DNA of 64,000 nucleotides from NCBI GenBank assembly GCA_963835825.1, contig CAWIGZ010000008.1:434001-498000 (forward strand), read 5' to 3'. Shown here in pieces: positions 7,950 through 17,148 of the stretch. Positions within the stretch are counted from its first letter, which is position 1, and every line of letters starts with the position of its first letter. Source of the stretch: JADGRB01 sp963835825. GTDB lineage: Bacteria; Myxococcota_A; Polyangia; Fen-1088. Under the pieces are notes generated by a model. The model did no database searches. It worked only from the letters and a program-made list of their open reading frames with translations, and was not told the DNA's origin. A program made the position numbers and the translations under genes.

Positions 7950-9494
7950 GACAGACCCGGCTTCGGCGCCGCCAGAGGGACGCGGATACAGATGGTCGTG
8001 CCATGTCCGGGCGAGGATTCCAGGGTCATCGAGCCTCCTACCAGGTGGGCGCGCTCGCGCATCCCCACCAAACCGAGCTGTGATTCGGAGGGGATCTCCG
8101 AATCGTCGAAACCTTTTCCGTCGTCCTCGACCACCAGGCGCACCTCGGTGGGATTTCGATGGATGAGAATGCTCACCGCCTTGGGCGACGGCGTGCTTGG
8201 TGGCGTTGGTCAGCGCCTCTTGCGCCATCCGGTAAAGGGCGATCTCCAGCCCCTCGGGGAGCCGGGGCAGGCGGGGCCCGGTGGAGTGGAGATCGACCAG
8301 GAACCCGTTGGTCCGGCTCACGTCGAGCGCCAGGCGCTCGAGCGCCTCCTCGAGCCCCAGATCGTCGAGCACGCTCGGGCGAAGCCCGCGGGCCATGCGC
8401 TGCACGCCCAGCAGGGCGGCCGCCACGAATCCGCGCAGCGCGGTCGCCGCCCCCAGCGCCTGACCGAGATCCTTCGACTCCTCGACGGCCCGCAGGCCGA
8501 CCAGCAGCGACGTCAGCGTCTGGGCGGTGTCGTCGTGCAGCTCGCGGGCGATGCGCCGCCGCTCCGCCTCCTGCGCGGTGAGGACGTCGTTCAGCAGGGC
8601 GCGAATGGTCTCCTCGGCGTACCGGCGCTCGGTGATGTCGCGGTTGACGCTGACATAGCCGAGCCGCTTGCCGGCGCTGTCGAACAACGCGGCGGCGCGC
8701 GCTTCGATGTGAATGCGCTTTCCGTCGGCGCGGCGGTGGGTCAGCTCGCCGTGAAAGCGGCCCGTTTCCATCAACCGCTTGATCGCCTCGGCGCGCTCGA
8801 CGCCGATGAAGTCGGTGCGGAACACCAGCGCGTCCGGCTGCCCGAGCACCTCCTCGGCCCGTCTGCCGTAGGTCGATTCGGCGGCGGCGTTCCAACCCGT
8901 GAGGATGAACTTGTCGTCGCTGGCGACCACGGCGTCGTTGACCGTCGCCAGCAAGAGATCGAGATAGCGGGTCTGGGCCTCCGTGCGCCGGCGGTAGGTG
9001 ACGTCGAGGACGGAGTCGAGAAAGGCCGGCCGGCCGCCGAACGTGACGGCGAACGAGGTGATCTCCACGTCGATGAGCGATCCGTCCTTGCGCCGGTGCT
9101 GGCCGAGCACGGGCGGGGCCTGGCCGGATTTGCTCCCGGCCGGTTCTCCGGGGGAGAGATCGTCGATGGACATGGCCAGAAATTCGTCCCGCGAGTAGCC
9201 GTAGTGGCGCAGCGCGGCCTGGTTGACGTCGACCACCTCGAGCGACTCGAGGATCCACATCGGATGGCTGTTCTCCTCGAACACGCGGCGACAGTCCGCC
9301 TGCGCGTCCGTCCAACCGGCCTCTGCCATCTCCTCCGCCGTCATCAGAACCCGTGAAGCACTATGGGCCGTTCCCGTCGCGGCACCGGAGAATTCGCCAT
9401 CGACGGGTCGATCGTGTCCCCCAGTTCGTCCTCGAGGGAGGCCCGGATGGCGTGGTTGCTTGAGCCGGGTTGCACGTTTTCTCGCCGGATTCAT
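7946..9494 (-). CDS. PAS-domain sensor histidine kinase of the NarL partner type, frameshifted
   Basis: Cytosolic kinase with two PAS domains: the first around DCRRVFEENSHPMWILES to YSRDEFLAMS, the second around NDAVVASDDKFILTGWNAA, ending LGYVSVNRDITER. A HisKA_3 dimerisation domain follows with the phosphoacceptor His in RRIARELHDDTAQTL, then the ATPase domain (MAQEALTNATKHA, VVEDDGKGFDD, GLVGMRERAHLVGG). A one-base shift near 8194, probably an extra G, separates the N box from the rest of the ATPase domain. The ATG at 9494 overlaps the yihY stop as ATGA; an ATG at 9344 is an alternative start. No membrane segment is seen. Confidence 0.85.
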
Positions 9495-10426
9495 AGCTCG
9501 GGCGCGACGTTCGCCCTGTCGGGCGGCCCCCACGCGCCCTGTAGTGGTTTCCCCGACCGGGGCTCGCGGCGCGCATCGAAGACGGCGTTGATCTCGCCGC
9601 CCAGCAGGAAGATGAACCCCGTCAGGTAGAACCAGGCCATCAGCACGATGACCCCGCCGATCGCGCCGTAGGTGACGTTGTAGCTGGCGATGTGCCCCGC
9701 GTACTCGCCGAAGCCCCAGGTGCCGAGGAACCAGGCCAGCGTTCCGAGCAGCGAGCCCGGCGTCAGGAGCTTGAACCTCCGCGCCACGTCGGGCAGCAGG
9801 TGATATCCCAGCGCCGCGCAGAGCGCGATCGCGCTCGCCGTGACCGGCCAGCGCAGCCAGCGCCAGACGAGGACATACGGCGTGGCGACGCCCACCTCCC
9901 GGGCCAGCCAGAACCCGGCGCTGCCGCCGGCCGCCATCCCGGCGACCGCGCCCAGCACCAGCAGCGTGCCGCCCGCGGTCATGCCCAGGGCCAGCGCTTC
10001 CGTCTTCCACAAAGGGCGGGACTCCCTGACGCCGTGGGCCCGGTTCAACGCCGCGCGAAATGCGTCGACGCCGCGCGAGGCCGAGTAGAGCGCCAGCAGG
10101 AGGCTCACCACCAGGAAGCGAGGGCGGGGATTGCTGACCAGCGCCTCGACGTGCGCGGAGACGAGCCGCATCGCCTGCGGCGGCAAGATGTCCCGGGCGC
10201 GCGCCAGCAGGGTGTCCGCCGAGCTCCGGAAGTAGGGAATGTAGGCGGTCAGCGTCGTCAGCAGGAACAGGAACGGGAACAGCGCGAAGATGAAGTAGTA
10301 GCTGAGCGCGCCGGCGGTGTCCGCCAGGCTGTCACGGGTGTAGCGCTGGTAGATCTGCTTGAGGAACAGCGTGGGGTTTGGCGCGCGCTGGAGCGCCGCC
10401 GGCGCGTGCAGACGGAGGGTCTTCAA
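9491..10426 (-). CDS. YihY/BrkB-family inner membrane protein
   Basis: Protein of 311 residues with the family start FLKQIYQRYTRDSLADTAGA, LSYYFIFALFPFLFLLTTL, and about six hydrophobic segments ending with TYGAIGGVIVLMAWFYLTGF and FLLGGEINAVFD, which are the conserved signatures. The start is a TTG at 10424-10426 overlapping the upstream OmpA-like stop; its stop overlaps the kinase start. Once called ribonuclease BN by mistake, the family is now regarded as membrane proteins of unclear function. Length is normal. Confidence 0.85.
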   Translation of the reverse strand: MKTLRLHAPAALQRAPNPTLFLKQIYQRYTRDSLADTAGALSYYFIFALFPFLFLLTTLTAYIPYFRSSADTLLARARDILPPQAMRLVSAHVEALVSNPRPRFLVVSLLLALYSASRGVDAFRAALNRAHGVRESRPLWKTEALALGMTAGGTLLVLGAVAGMAAGGSAGFWLAREVGVATPYVLVWRWLRWPVTASAIALCAALGYHLLPDVARRFKLLTPGSLLGTLAWFLGTWGFGEYAGHIASYNVTYGAIGGVIVLMAWFYLTGFIFLLGGEINAVFDARREPRSGKPLQGAWGPPDRANVAPEL

Positions 10427-11373
10427 TTCGGCTGAGTGGCAGCTTTGGCGACCACGATCTCCACCCGCCGATTGTTGGCCCGCCCTTCGGCGCTGGTGTT
10501 GTCGGCGATGGGTCGCTCGGGTCCCATCCCCTTGGCCACCACCCGTTCGGCCGGCAGCCCCCGGGTGATGAGGTAGCTCCGCACCGACTCGGCGCGGCGC
10601 TGCGACAGATCCACGTTGCGGGCCTGCGAGCCCCGGGAGTCGGTGTAGCCCTCGATGCTGACCGGCCGACCGTTCGTGAGGAGGGCGACCGCCACGTCAT
10701 CGAGCTTGATCTGCGCGGCGGGCAGCAGCTGGGCATCGTTCGAGCGGAAGAGGACGCCGCCCGAGAGGGTGATGACCATGCCACGCTCCTCGTCCTTCGC
10801 CGCCAGCTTGGCGAGCGCGTCGTTCGCGGCGATGGCCTTCTGCTCCGATTCGACCGCCCGCTGTTCGGAGGCGGCGGCCTTGGTGTCGGCTGCCTGTCGG
10901 GCCGCGTGCTCCACCCCCAGTTGCTCCGCCTGTTTGGCCTCCCCGGCCTGCGCATCGGTGAGCTCCAGGCGCGTCTTGACCAGCGTCGCCCGGGTCTTCT
11001 TGGCGCCCGCTGCCTGCCGATCTTGATAGTCCTGCTTCGCCTTGGTGACGGTCTGGTCGGCGAGCACGGTCTGGGCCTGGGCCTCGACGGTCTGGATGGT
11101 GCGATCGGCGATGTAGGCCAGGTCGATGGTCTTCTGCGAGCCCTTTTCGTCGACGAACGACTGCTCGGCGGTGTCGAGGACGACCTTGGCCTTGTGAAGC
11201 TCCGCCGGCAGCAGCTGAACGGCGGGGCCGCTGCTGGCCCGGGCATAAGACGCCCGGGCGGTCGTCAGCTCGACCGGCGTGACGGTGGCGCATCCCGCGG
11301 CGACCAGCGCCATCCCGAGAAGCAGCGAAGTTTTCGAGCCGTGCGAAGTTTGCGAAGGTTTCGAAGTGTTCAT
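10423..11373 (-). CDS. OmpA-family lipoprotein with DUF4398-like N-terminal region
   Basis: Protein of 316 residues with a lipoprotein signal ending LVAAGC (Cys about residue 28). Then comes an alanine/glutamine-rich helical region like DUF4398 (YARASSGPAVQLLPAELHKA), a coiled-coil segment, and a C-terminal OmpA peptidoglycan-binding domain with GVLFRSNDAQLLP, IEGYTDSRGS, NVDLSQRRAESVRSYL and GRANNRRVEI. It probably tethers the outer membrane to peptidoglycan. It follows a second DUF4398-like lipoprotein by 12 bases and overlaps yihY, placing it near the head of the operon. Confidence 0.88.
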   Translation of the reverse strand: MNTSKPSQTSHGSKTSLLLGMALVAAGCATVTPVELTTARASYARASSGPAVQLLPAELHKAKVVLDTAEQSFVDEKGSQKTIDLAYIADRTIQTVEAQAQTVLADQTVTKAKQDYQDRQAAGAKKTRATLVKTRLELTDAQAGEAKQAEQLGVEHAARQAADTKAAASEQRAVESEQKAIAANDALAKLAAKDEERGMVITLSGGVLFRSNDAQLLPAAQIKLDDVAVALLTNGRPVSIEGYTDSRGSQARNVDLSQRRAESVRSYLITRGLPAERVVAKGMGPERPIADNTSAEGRANNRRVEIVVAKAATQPN

Positions 11374-11385
11374 TGAGGGTCCTCG

Positions 11386-11766
11386 TCAGTTGTTCTGCAG
11401 AAGCGAATCGTTCAGCGTCTTGACCTTGTCGAGCGCCGCCTGGGCCTCGACCTTCTTGGTGCTCTCGCGGGTCAGGGCCAGCGAGAGGTCGGCGTCGGCC
11501 CGGGCCCGCAGCAGGAGGCGCGTCGACATCGCCTCGTCATCCGGGCTGGTGAGCTTGCGCGCATGTTCGAACTGCTCCTTGGCCAGCTCCAGATGCAGGG
11601 CGGCCTGGGGATTGTGGGCCGCGCCCACCTCTTCGGCGGCGCGGATGGCCCCCGAGCTGTCTTCCGCCCCCAGGCTGGGCACCGCGGCCACGGGGGTGGG
11701 GTTTGTCGTCGCGCAGGCCCCTTGAAACGCAAGGGCCGCGATCGGGATCCAGAGTCGCAGGGTCAT
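11386..11766 (-). CDS. DUF4398-like lipoprotein
   Basis: Protein of 126 residues with a lipoprotein signal (LWIPIAALAFQGAC) and an alpha-helical body (AALHLELAKEQFEHARKL, RARADADLSLALTRES) characteristic of DUF4398 proteins. The start at 11766 is preceded by a GAGGAGA ribosome-binding site, which decides against the longer upstream frame. It appears to be the first gene of the long minus-strand envelope operon, directly before the OmpA-like lipoprotein that carries a related helical region. Confidence 0.78.
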   Translation of the reverse strand: MTLRLWIPIAALAFQGACATTNPTPVAAVPSLGAEDSSGAIRAAEEVGAAHNPQAALHLELAKEQFEHARKLTSPDDEAMSTRLLLRARADADLSLALTRESTKKVEAQAALDKVKTLNDSLLQNN

Positions 11767-12027
11767 GATGATCTTCTCCTCGCAGTGAAACGCACGTTGC
11801 GGGCTGACCAATAGCGCGGCCGGAGCGCCGGCGCGGTCGGGGAAGCCCCCGCGCCCCACGTAGTGGTTCTCCCTATCCGGCGCCGTGCGGGAGGCGCTCG
11901 CTCACCGCGCAGGTGCGAAGAGGGGAATCCCTTACAGCCGGCTCTGGTCTTCCCGATTGGTCTTGCCGGGTGGCGGTGCGTATCTCTGGGCCGGCTGAAT
12001 TGCCACGACTCAAAAGAGGAGACGACG

Positions 12028-12177
12028 ATGCTTTGGACAATTGCCGTGATCTTGTTGGTGCTCTGGGGACTGGGACTGGTGACCTCTTACACGATAGGCG
12101 GGTACATCCACATCCTGCTGGTCGTGGCGGTGATCGTCGTCGCCATCCGCCTCATCCAGGGAAGACGGGTCCTGTGA
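12028..12177 (+). CDS. Lmo0937-like small membrane protein
   Basis: A 49-residue protein consisting of two hydrophobic helices: WTIAVILLVLWGLGLVTSY and IHILLVVAVIVVAIRLIQG. This matches the widespread Lmo0937 family of about 50 residues, often induced by envelope stress. The ATG follows AAGAGGAGA by 7 bases, a strong ribosome-binding site. Its stop overlaps the next start. Confidence 0.75.
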   Translation: MLWTIAVILLVLWGLGLVTSYTIGGYIHILLVVAVIVVAIRLIQGRRVL

Positions 12178-12476
12178 GGACTCTGATGAGGAGGGTCCTG
12201 GCGGCGGCGTTGCTGTTGGCCTTCGCCGGCGCCCCTTCGCTGGCCCGCGCGGCGACGATCAACGCGGCCCCGGCGGGCGTCGCGGAAACCCCGGGTGAGC
12301 CGCCGCTCGGCGCTGCGCCGGCGAGCGCCGCACCGGGCGAGACGGCCGACTACGCCGCGCGAGAGGCGGCGGCCCCCGAGCTGGGCAAGTTCCAGGGCGG
12401 CAGCGTGGTGGTCTTCATCGGCGGCGGGACGCTGCTGATCGTGCTGATCATCGTGCTCATCATCCTGGTGCTCTAG
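12174..12476 (+). CDS. Small exported protein with C-terminal membrane helix
   Basis: About 100 residues: a signal peptide (LAAALLLAFAGAPSLARA), a proline/alanine-rich linker, and a very hydrophobic C-terminal helix (VFIGGGTLLIVLIIVLIILV). The GTG at 12174 overlaps the upstream stop as GTGA; an ATG at 12186 is an alternative. Overall it resembles small envelope proteins annotated only as hypothetical. Function unknown; it is likely co-expressed with the Lmo0937-like gene. Confidence 0.6.
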   Translation: MRTLMRRVLAAALLLAFAGAPSLARAATINAAPAGVAETPGEPPLGAAPASAAPGETADYAAREAAAPELGKFQGGSVVVFIGGGTLLIVLIIVLIILVL

Positions 12477-12488
12477 CTCCAAGTCCTG

Positions 12489-13091
12489 GTGGAAGAGGAC
12501 GTCGTTCAGCCGCGCGCGCGAGGTGTCCGGGGGCTCATCGTCCTCGGATGCCTCGCGCTCGGCGGCTGCTATGTCGGCTCGGCCCGCAGCGCCACGCCGG
12601 CCGATCTGAGCGCCGACGAGGGCTGGGAGCGGATCGCCGGGGTCCCCGACGTGCGCCAGGTCGCCCGCGAGGACTGCGGCGCCGCCGCGCTGGCGATGGT
12701 GCTTGGCTACTGGGGCCGCGCGATCACCCGTGACGAGATCGTCGCCTCCAACCCTCCCACGCCCGAGCGGGGCCTCCCGGCGGCCACCCTCCGCGATCTC
12801 GCCCGGCGGCAGGGGCTGCAGGCGTTCGTCGTTCCGGGACAGCTCGCCGATCTCGAGCGCGAGCTCCGGCGTCGCCATCCGATCCTGGTCGGCGTGGTGA
12901 AGCGCTACGGGCGACGCGGTTACGCCCACTACGAGGTGGTGGTGGGGATGAGCCGCCGCACCCAACGTATCCTCACGCTCGATCCGGCCGGCGGGCTGCG
13001 CGTCGACAGCCGAGAAGGTTTCACCGCCGAATGGGCGGCCGCCGGTCAGGTCGCGCTGATCGTCTATCCGCGCGTGCTCGCCAATCCATGA
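12489..13091 (+). CDS. C39-like cysteine peptidase lipoprotein
   Basis: Protein of 200 residues with a lipobox (LALGGC) after a short signal and a papain-like C39 domain: REDCGAAALAMVLGYWG holds the putative catalytic Cys, AHYEVVVG the His and LTLDPAGG the Asp. The domain resembles the peptidase part of bacteriocin exporters, but here it stands alone as a lipoprotein without transporter or leader-peptide partners. The start is GTG at 12489, 12 bases after the upstream gene. Role unknown; proteolysis or a pseudo-enzyme binding role in the periplasm are both possible. Confidence 0.72.
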   Translation: MEEDVVQPRARGVRGLIVLGCLALGGCYVGSARSATPADLSADEGWERIAGVPDVRQVAREDCGAAALAMVLGYWGRAITRDEIVASNPPTPERGLPAATLRDLARRQGLQAFVVPGQLADLERELRRRHPILVGVVKRYGRRGYAHYEVVVGMSRRTQRILTLDPAGGLRVDSREGFTAEWAAAGQVALIVYPRVLANP

Positions 13092-13105
13092 CCAGAGGAG
13101 GTTAG

Positions 13106-13363
13106 ATGCTGTCTTCCAGCTCGATCATTGCAGCGATGTCGGACGACCGGCCCGGGCGGTTCTACAGCGTCGACGAGCTCGCCTCCGTGCTCCGCGTGAC
13201 CGACAAGGCGGAGCTGCACGCGCAGCTGAGAACGATGGCCGGCGATCCGGACATCCACAGCTCGTTCAAGCTGCTCAAAGGTTCATCGGACGACTTCTAC
13301 CGACGGGTCTCCTTCGCGCCGAACCTCACGCTCTGCGCGGCGTGGACGTCCCACCTCAGCTAG
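13106..13363 (+). CDS. Small hypothetical protein
   Basis: An 85-residue soluble protein without signal or membrane segment (RFYSVDELASVLRVTDKAEL, then IHSSFKLLKGSSDDFYRRVS). The AGAGGAGGT ribosome-binding site just upstream is one of the best in the region, supporting a real gene. I do not recognise the family. Its last 8 bases overlap the end of ftsH on the opposite strand, so the two are tail to tail. Confidence 0.6.
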   Translation: MLSSSSIIAAMSDDRPGRFYSVDELASVLRVTDKAELHAQLRTMAGDPDIHSSFKLLKGSSDDFYRRVSFAPNLTLCAAWTSHLS

Positions 13364-15236
13364 AAGCTCGGCTCCCGGCGGCCGGTCCCAGGATCACCGC
13401 CAGCTCGTCCCGCTCCAGCGTCTCGTGCTCGAGGAGCGCGGCCACCAGCCGATCCAGCTCTGCCCGGCGCTGCGTGAGCATCGCCGCCGCCTCTTCCAGC
13501 GCGCGGGCCAGCACCCGGCGGGCCTCCTCCTCGATCACCGTGATCGTCGACGAGCTGGTCCCGCTCTCGGTGCCGATGCGCTGGCCGAGGAACGGGTGCT
13601 CGGCCTCGTGGTCGTAGTAGACGGGGCCGAGGCGCTCGCTCATTCCGTAGTGGGCCATCATGTGCGAGGCCAGGCGGGTCGCCTCCTTGAGGTCGTTCTC
13701 GGCGCCCGTGGAGATGCTCCCCAGCACCAGGCGCTCGGAGGCGTAGCCCCCCATGAGGACGCGCAAGCGGGACTCGAGCTCGGCCTGGGCCATCAGGTGG
13801 CGATCCTCGCCGGGGCTCTGCTGGGTGGCGCCCAGCGCCATCCCGCGCGGGATGATGGTCACCCGGTGCAGCGGCTCCGCGTCGGCCGAGAAGCGGGCCA
13901 CGACGGCGTGTCCCGATTCGTGGACCGCGACCCGCCGCTTCTCCTTGGCGTCGAGCTTGGCCTCGCGCAGATCGCCGAGCACGATCTTGTCGAAGGCCTC
14001 CGTGAAGTCATCGGCGGCGATGTTCTCCCGTCCCTTGCGCGTCGCCGACAGCGCCGCCTCGTTCACCAGGTTGGCCAGGTCCGCGCCCGAAAACCCGGGC
14101 GTGTTCTGGGCGACCACGTCCAGGTCGACGTCGGGGGCCAGCGGCTTGCCCTTGGTGTGGACGGCCAGGATCGCCTTGCGGGCCGCCAGCTCGGGCCGGT
14201 CGACCAGGATCGCGCCGATCGAAGCGGCCCGGGACGGAGCAGCGCCGGGTCGAGCACGTCCGGGCGGTTGGTCGCGGCGATGACGACGACCAGATCGGTC
14301 CGGTCGAAGCCGTCCATCTCCGAGAGCAGCTGGTTCAGCGTCTGCTCGCGCTCGTCGTTGCCGCCCCCCAGGCCCGCCCCGCGCGACCGGCCGACGGCGT
14401 CGATCTCGTCGATGAAGACGATGGTGGGCGCGCTCTTCTTGGCCTCCTTGAAGAGATCGCGCACGCGCGCCGCGCCCAGGCCCACGAACATCTCGATGAA
14501 CTCCGAGCCGCTGATGGAGAAGAACGGCACGCCCGATTCGCCGGCCACCGCGCGCGCCAGCAGCGTCTTGCCGGTGCCGGGCGGCCCGGCCAGGAGCACG
14601 CCGCGCGGGACCTTGCCGCCCGAGGCGCTGGAACCGCTCCGGCTCCTTGAGGAACTGGACGATCTCCTGCAGGTCCGACTTGGCCGCCTTCAGCCCGGCG
14701 ATGTCGTCGAACGTGACGTTCACCGACGTCGTCTTGTCGAACTTGCGGCTCTGGTTCTTGATGAGCCCGCCGAGAGGGCCGCCGGCGCCCAGCATTCCTC
14801 GGGCGCGCTTGGAGATCCAGGACCAGGCCACGAAGATCAGCACCCAGGGGAGCAGCGTGAAGAGGAGCTGGAGGGCGAAGGGTTGCCGCTGGCTCTTGAT
14901 GGTGATGCGCACCCCCTTTTGCCGGAGCAGCGGCAAGAGCTGCTGGTCGTTGGTCGGGATGTTGGTCTGGAGCTCCTTGACCTGCCGGCCGTCCAGCTTC
15001 TCCGGGCTCTTGAGGGTGGCCGAGGCCACCTCACCGTCGAGCACGACCGATTCGACCTTCCCCTGATCGATCCACTGATAGAGCTGCGAATAGGGGACCG
15101 GCGGCTGCGGGGTCCCTTCGGTGTAGCTCTTCCAGAGCCACATCCCCAGCAACATCAGAGGGAGAATCAGCATCGCCCGACGCGAGGGGCCCGGGGGGGG
15201 CGCGATTCCCGTCGGCGGCCGGCTGTCGTTGTCCAT
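13356..15236 (-). CDS. ftsH: ATP-dependent zinc metalloprotease FtsH, with compensating frameshifts
   Basis: Membrane-anchored AAA protease of about 626 residues that degrades membrane and cytosolic proteins. Visible parts are the first helix (AMLILPLMLLGMWLW), a periplasmic domain, a second helix (LLFTLLPWVLIFVAWSW), Walker A GPPGTGKT, Walker B IVFIDEIDAVG, the second region of homology ATNRPDVLDPALLRPG and the zinc site HESGH. Between about 14625 and 14230 the ATPase domain lies in a different frame: an extra G near 14625 and a net shift of two near 14230 restore the frame, so most of the AAA module is out of frame as read here. Error or true damage cannot be separated without reads. Confidence 0.9.
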   Translation of the reverse strand: MDNDSRPPTGIAPPPGPSRRAMLILPLMLLGMWLWKSYTEGTPQPPVPYSQLYQWIDQGKVESVVLDGEVASATLKSPEKLDGRQVKELQTNIPTNDQQLLPLLRQKGVRITIKSQRQPFALQLLFTLLPWVLIFVAWSWISKRARGMLGAGGPLGGLIKNQSRKFDKTTSVNVTFDDIAGLKAAKSDLQEIVQFLKEPERFQRLGRQGPARRAPGRAARHRQDAAGARGGRRIGRAVLLHQRLGVHRDVRGPGRGARARSLQGGQEERAHHRLHRRDRRRRPVARGGPGGRQRRARADAEPAALGDGRLRPDRSGRRHRRDQPPGRARPGAAPSRAASIGAILVDRPELAARKAILAVHTKGKPLAPDVDLDVVAQNTPGFSGADLANLVNEAALSATRKGRENIAADDFTEAFDKIVLGDLREAKLDAKEKRRVAVHESGHAVVARFSADAEPLHRVTIIPRGMALGATQQSPGEDRHLMAQAELESRLRVLMGGYASERLVLGSISTGAENDLKEATRLASHMMAHYGMSERLGPVYYDHEAEHPFLGQRIGTESGTSSSTITVIEEEARRVLARALEEAAAMLTQRRAELDRLVAALLEHETLERDELAVILGPAAGSRASS

Positions 15237-15365
15237 GCGCCCGTTCTAGCGCCTGAGGGCGGTCGGCGCCCGGGTAAGCTCGGGGCCCGCCTCCGTGCCC
15301 CCGGTTTGGCCGGTGGCTCGGCTTTCGGTTGACAGCTCCGGATGAGCGGTCAATCTACCCGCCGC

Positions 15366-16307
15366 ATGAGCAAAAAATTGATCACGGTGGTCGGCGCGAC
15401 GGGCGCCCAAGGCGGCGGTCTCGCGAAAGCAATCCTCGCCGATCCCAGCGGCGAGTTCGCGCTGCGGGCGGTGACGCGCAAGCCGACGGGCGAGGCGGCG
15501 CGGGCGCTGGCCGCGGCCGGGGCGGAGGTGGTGGCCGCGGACCTGGACGACGCCGGCAGCCTCAGGCGGGCGTTCGAAGGTGCCTACGGCGCCTTCTGCG
15601 TCACCAACTACTGGGAGACCATGTCGCCCGACCGGGAGATCTCCCAGGCCAAGAACCTGGCGGAGGCGAGCAAGGCCAGCGGCGTCAAACACGTCATCTG
15701 GTCGACGCTGGAGGACACCCGCTTGCGCGTCCCGCTGACGGACGAGCGCATGCCGACGCTGCACGGCCGCTTCAAGGTGCCGCACTTCGACACCAAGGGT
15801 GAGTCGGACGCCTTCTTCGACCCGGCCCGGACGACCTGGCTGGCGACGTCGTTCTACTGGGACAACCTGATCGGCTTCGGCCTGGGCCCGAAGCCGGACC
15901 AGGACGGCAAGCTCGCCTTCCTGCTGCCGATGGGCGACAAGAAGCTCCCCGGGATCGCCGTGGAGGACATCGGCAAGTGTGCCTACGGCGTGTTCGAGCG
16001 CGGCGCCCCGGCCATCGGCAAGCGGATCGGCATCGCCGGCGAGCACCTCACCGGCGCCCAGATGGCGGCGGCGATGACCCAGGCCCTCGGGCGCGAGGTC
16101 ACCTATCAAGCCGTTCCGCCGTCGGTCTACCGCTCGTTCGGGTTCCCGGGCGCCGACGATCTGGGCAACATGTTCCAGTACAAGGCGGAATTCGAGAAGG
16201 AGTACTGCGGCGCCCGCAGCCTGTCCGAATCGCGCGATCTCAATCCAGAGTTGCTGACGTTCGCGGCCTGGCTGGCGAAGTACAAGTCGAAGATCCCGCT
16301 CGCCTGA
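15366..16307 (+). CDS. NmrA/HSCARG-family NAD(P)-binding protein
   Basis: Atypical short-chain dehydrogenase of about 313 residues. The start KKLITVVGATGAQGGGLAKA is the Rossmann motif, with VTRKPTGEAARAL shortly after, as in NmrA-like redox sensors. VKHVIWSTLEDTR is the third typical landmark. The ATG at 15366 puts the motif at residue 4, as in homologues; an ATG at 15342 would add 8 residues. The gene is monocistronic and ends just before a strong hairpin. Catalytic activity is uncertain, since many members only bind NADPH. Confidence 0.85.
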   Translation: MSKKLITVVGATGAQGGGLAKAILADPSGEFALRAVTRKPTGEAARALAAAGAEVVAADLDDAGSLRRAFEGAYGAFCVTNYWETMSPDREISQAKNLAEASKASGVKHVIWSTLEDTRLRVPLTDERMPTLHGRFKVPHFDTKGESDAFFDPARTTWLATSFYWDNLIGFGLGPKPDQDGKLAFLLPMGDKKLPGIAVEDIGKCAYGVFERGAPAIGKRIGIAGEHLTGAQMAAAMTQALGREVTYQAVPPSVYRSFGFPGADDLGNMFQYKAEFEKEYCGARSLSESRDLNPELLTFAAWLAKYKSKIPLA

Positions 16308-16320
16308 TGGGCCTTCGGTC

Positions 16321-16361
16321 AGAAGCACAACTGGACCCGTTGCGGGCCCAGTCGTGCTTCT
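16321..16361. terminator. Hairpin between convergent genes
   Basis: The arms AGAAGCACAACTGG (16321-16334) and its near-perfect complement at 16348-16361 (13 of 14 bases) form a long GC-rich stem around a 13-base loop, part of which can also pair. It lies 13 bases after the NmrA-like stop and 45 bases before the end of the convergent minus-strand gene. There is no clear T run, so it is either a bidirectional hairpin terminator of relaxed type or a transcript-stabilising structure. Confidence 0.6.
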
Positions 16362-16406
16362 TCGATCGATCGTCTTCGTCCGAGCGAGCTCGGAGCGACG
16401 ACGTCG

Positions 16407-17066
16407 CTACTTCTTGCAGGTCTCGGTGTCGACCATGCCGCCGAGGTCGAGGGTGACGTCCATCAGCTTGTCGCTCTCCTGACCCTTCTTGTCCTTGCCC
16501 TTGGTGAAGGAGATCTTCATCGGCCCCTTCTTGCCCATGGGGAGCCCTTCGCCGGCGTAGGACATGCCGTCGGTGCTGCTGAGGTCGACCCAGCCGCCCA
16601 TGTTGTCGAACCCGACGAACACGTACTTCTTGTCGGCGGTGTTGTAGCCCGTCGTCGCGTCGCCTTCGAACGCGGGAACCTGCCCGGCCTTGGCGCGCTT
16701 GTAGATGACCGAGTACCAGTGGCCGTCGAGGATGCTCTTCCAGGTCCAGGTGGTCTTGATCTTCACTTCCTTGCCCTCGGGCGTCTTGCTCATCGACTCG
16801 CAGCGCCAGGTGCCGGCCATCTTCTTGAACATGTCGTTCTCGGCGGGGGGCTTCGGCACCTCCATCTTCGGGGCCGCGGCCGCGGGGGCTGCGCCAGCGG
16901 GAGCTGCAGCCGTCGGGGCGGCGGCCTTCGGCGTGGCGGCCGCCGGTTTGGCCATCGCGGCCGGCTTCGCGGCCGGCTTCGCCGCGGGGGCCATCTGATT
17001 CTGGGCCAACGCCATCGATGAAATCGTCGTGAGCGCCACTGCCAGCAGAGTCGTCTTCTTGGTCAT
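16407..17066 (-). CDS. Secreted DUF1579-like protein with Pro/Ala/Lys-rich linker
   Basis: Protein of 219 residues: signal peptide (LLAVALTTISSMALAQ), a low-complexity PAAK-type linker of about 50 residues, then a domain beginning MFKKMAGTWRCES with GHWYSVIYKRAKAG and VFVGFDNMGGWVDLSSTDGM. The GTW opening and beta-rich layout resemble DUF1579/lipocalin-like domains. It ends with Cys-Lys-Lys; two cysteines (in TWRCES and near the C-terminus) could form a disulfide. Function unknown. Confidence 0.65.
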   Translation of the reverse strand: MTKKTTLLAVALTTISSMALAQNQMAPAAKPAAKPAAMAKPAAATPKAAAPTAAAPAGAAPAAAAPKMEVPKPPAENDMFKKMAGTWRCESMSKTPEGKEVKIKTTWTWKSILDGHWYSVIYKRAKAGQVPAFEGDATTGYNTADKKYVFVGFDNMGGWVDLSSTDGMSYAGEGLPMGKKGPMKISFTKGKDKKGQESDKLMDVTLDLGGMVDTETCKK

Positions 17067-17148
17067 CGGTAACCTCCCACTGAGTTGAAATACGCCTTCA
17101 GGCGCAGCTATAACACTGTTGCGCTCCGCTGTCCGTCCGGGGTGCCAG

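Noticed and set aside
12489..13091. Bacteriocin-processing cluster around the C39-like peptidase
   Set aside because: No ABC transporter, leader peptide or immunity gene lies nearby; the protein is a lone lipoprotein.
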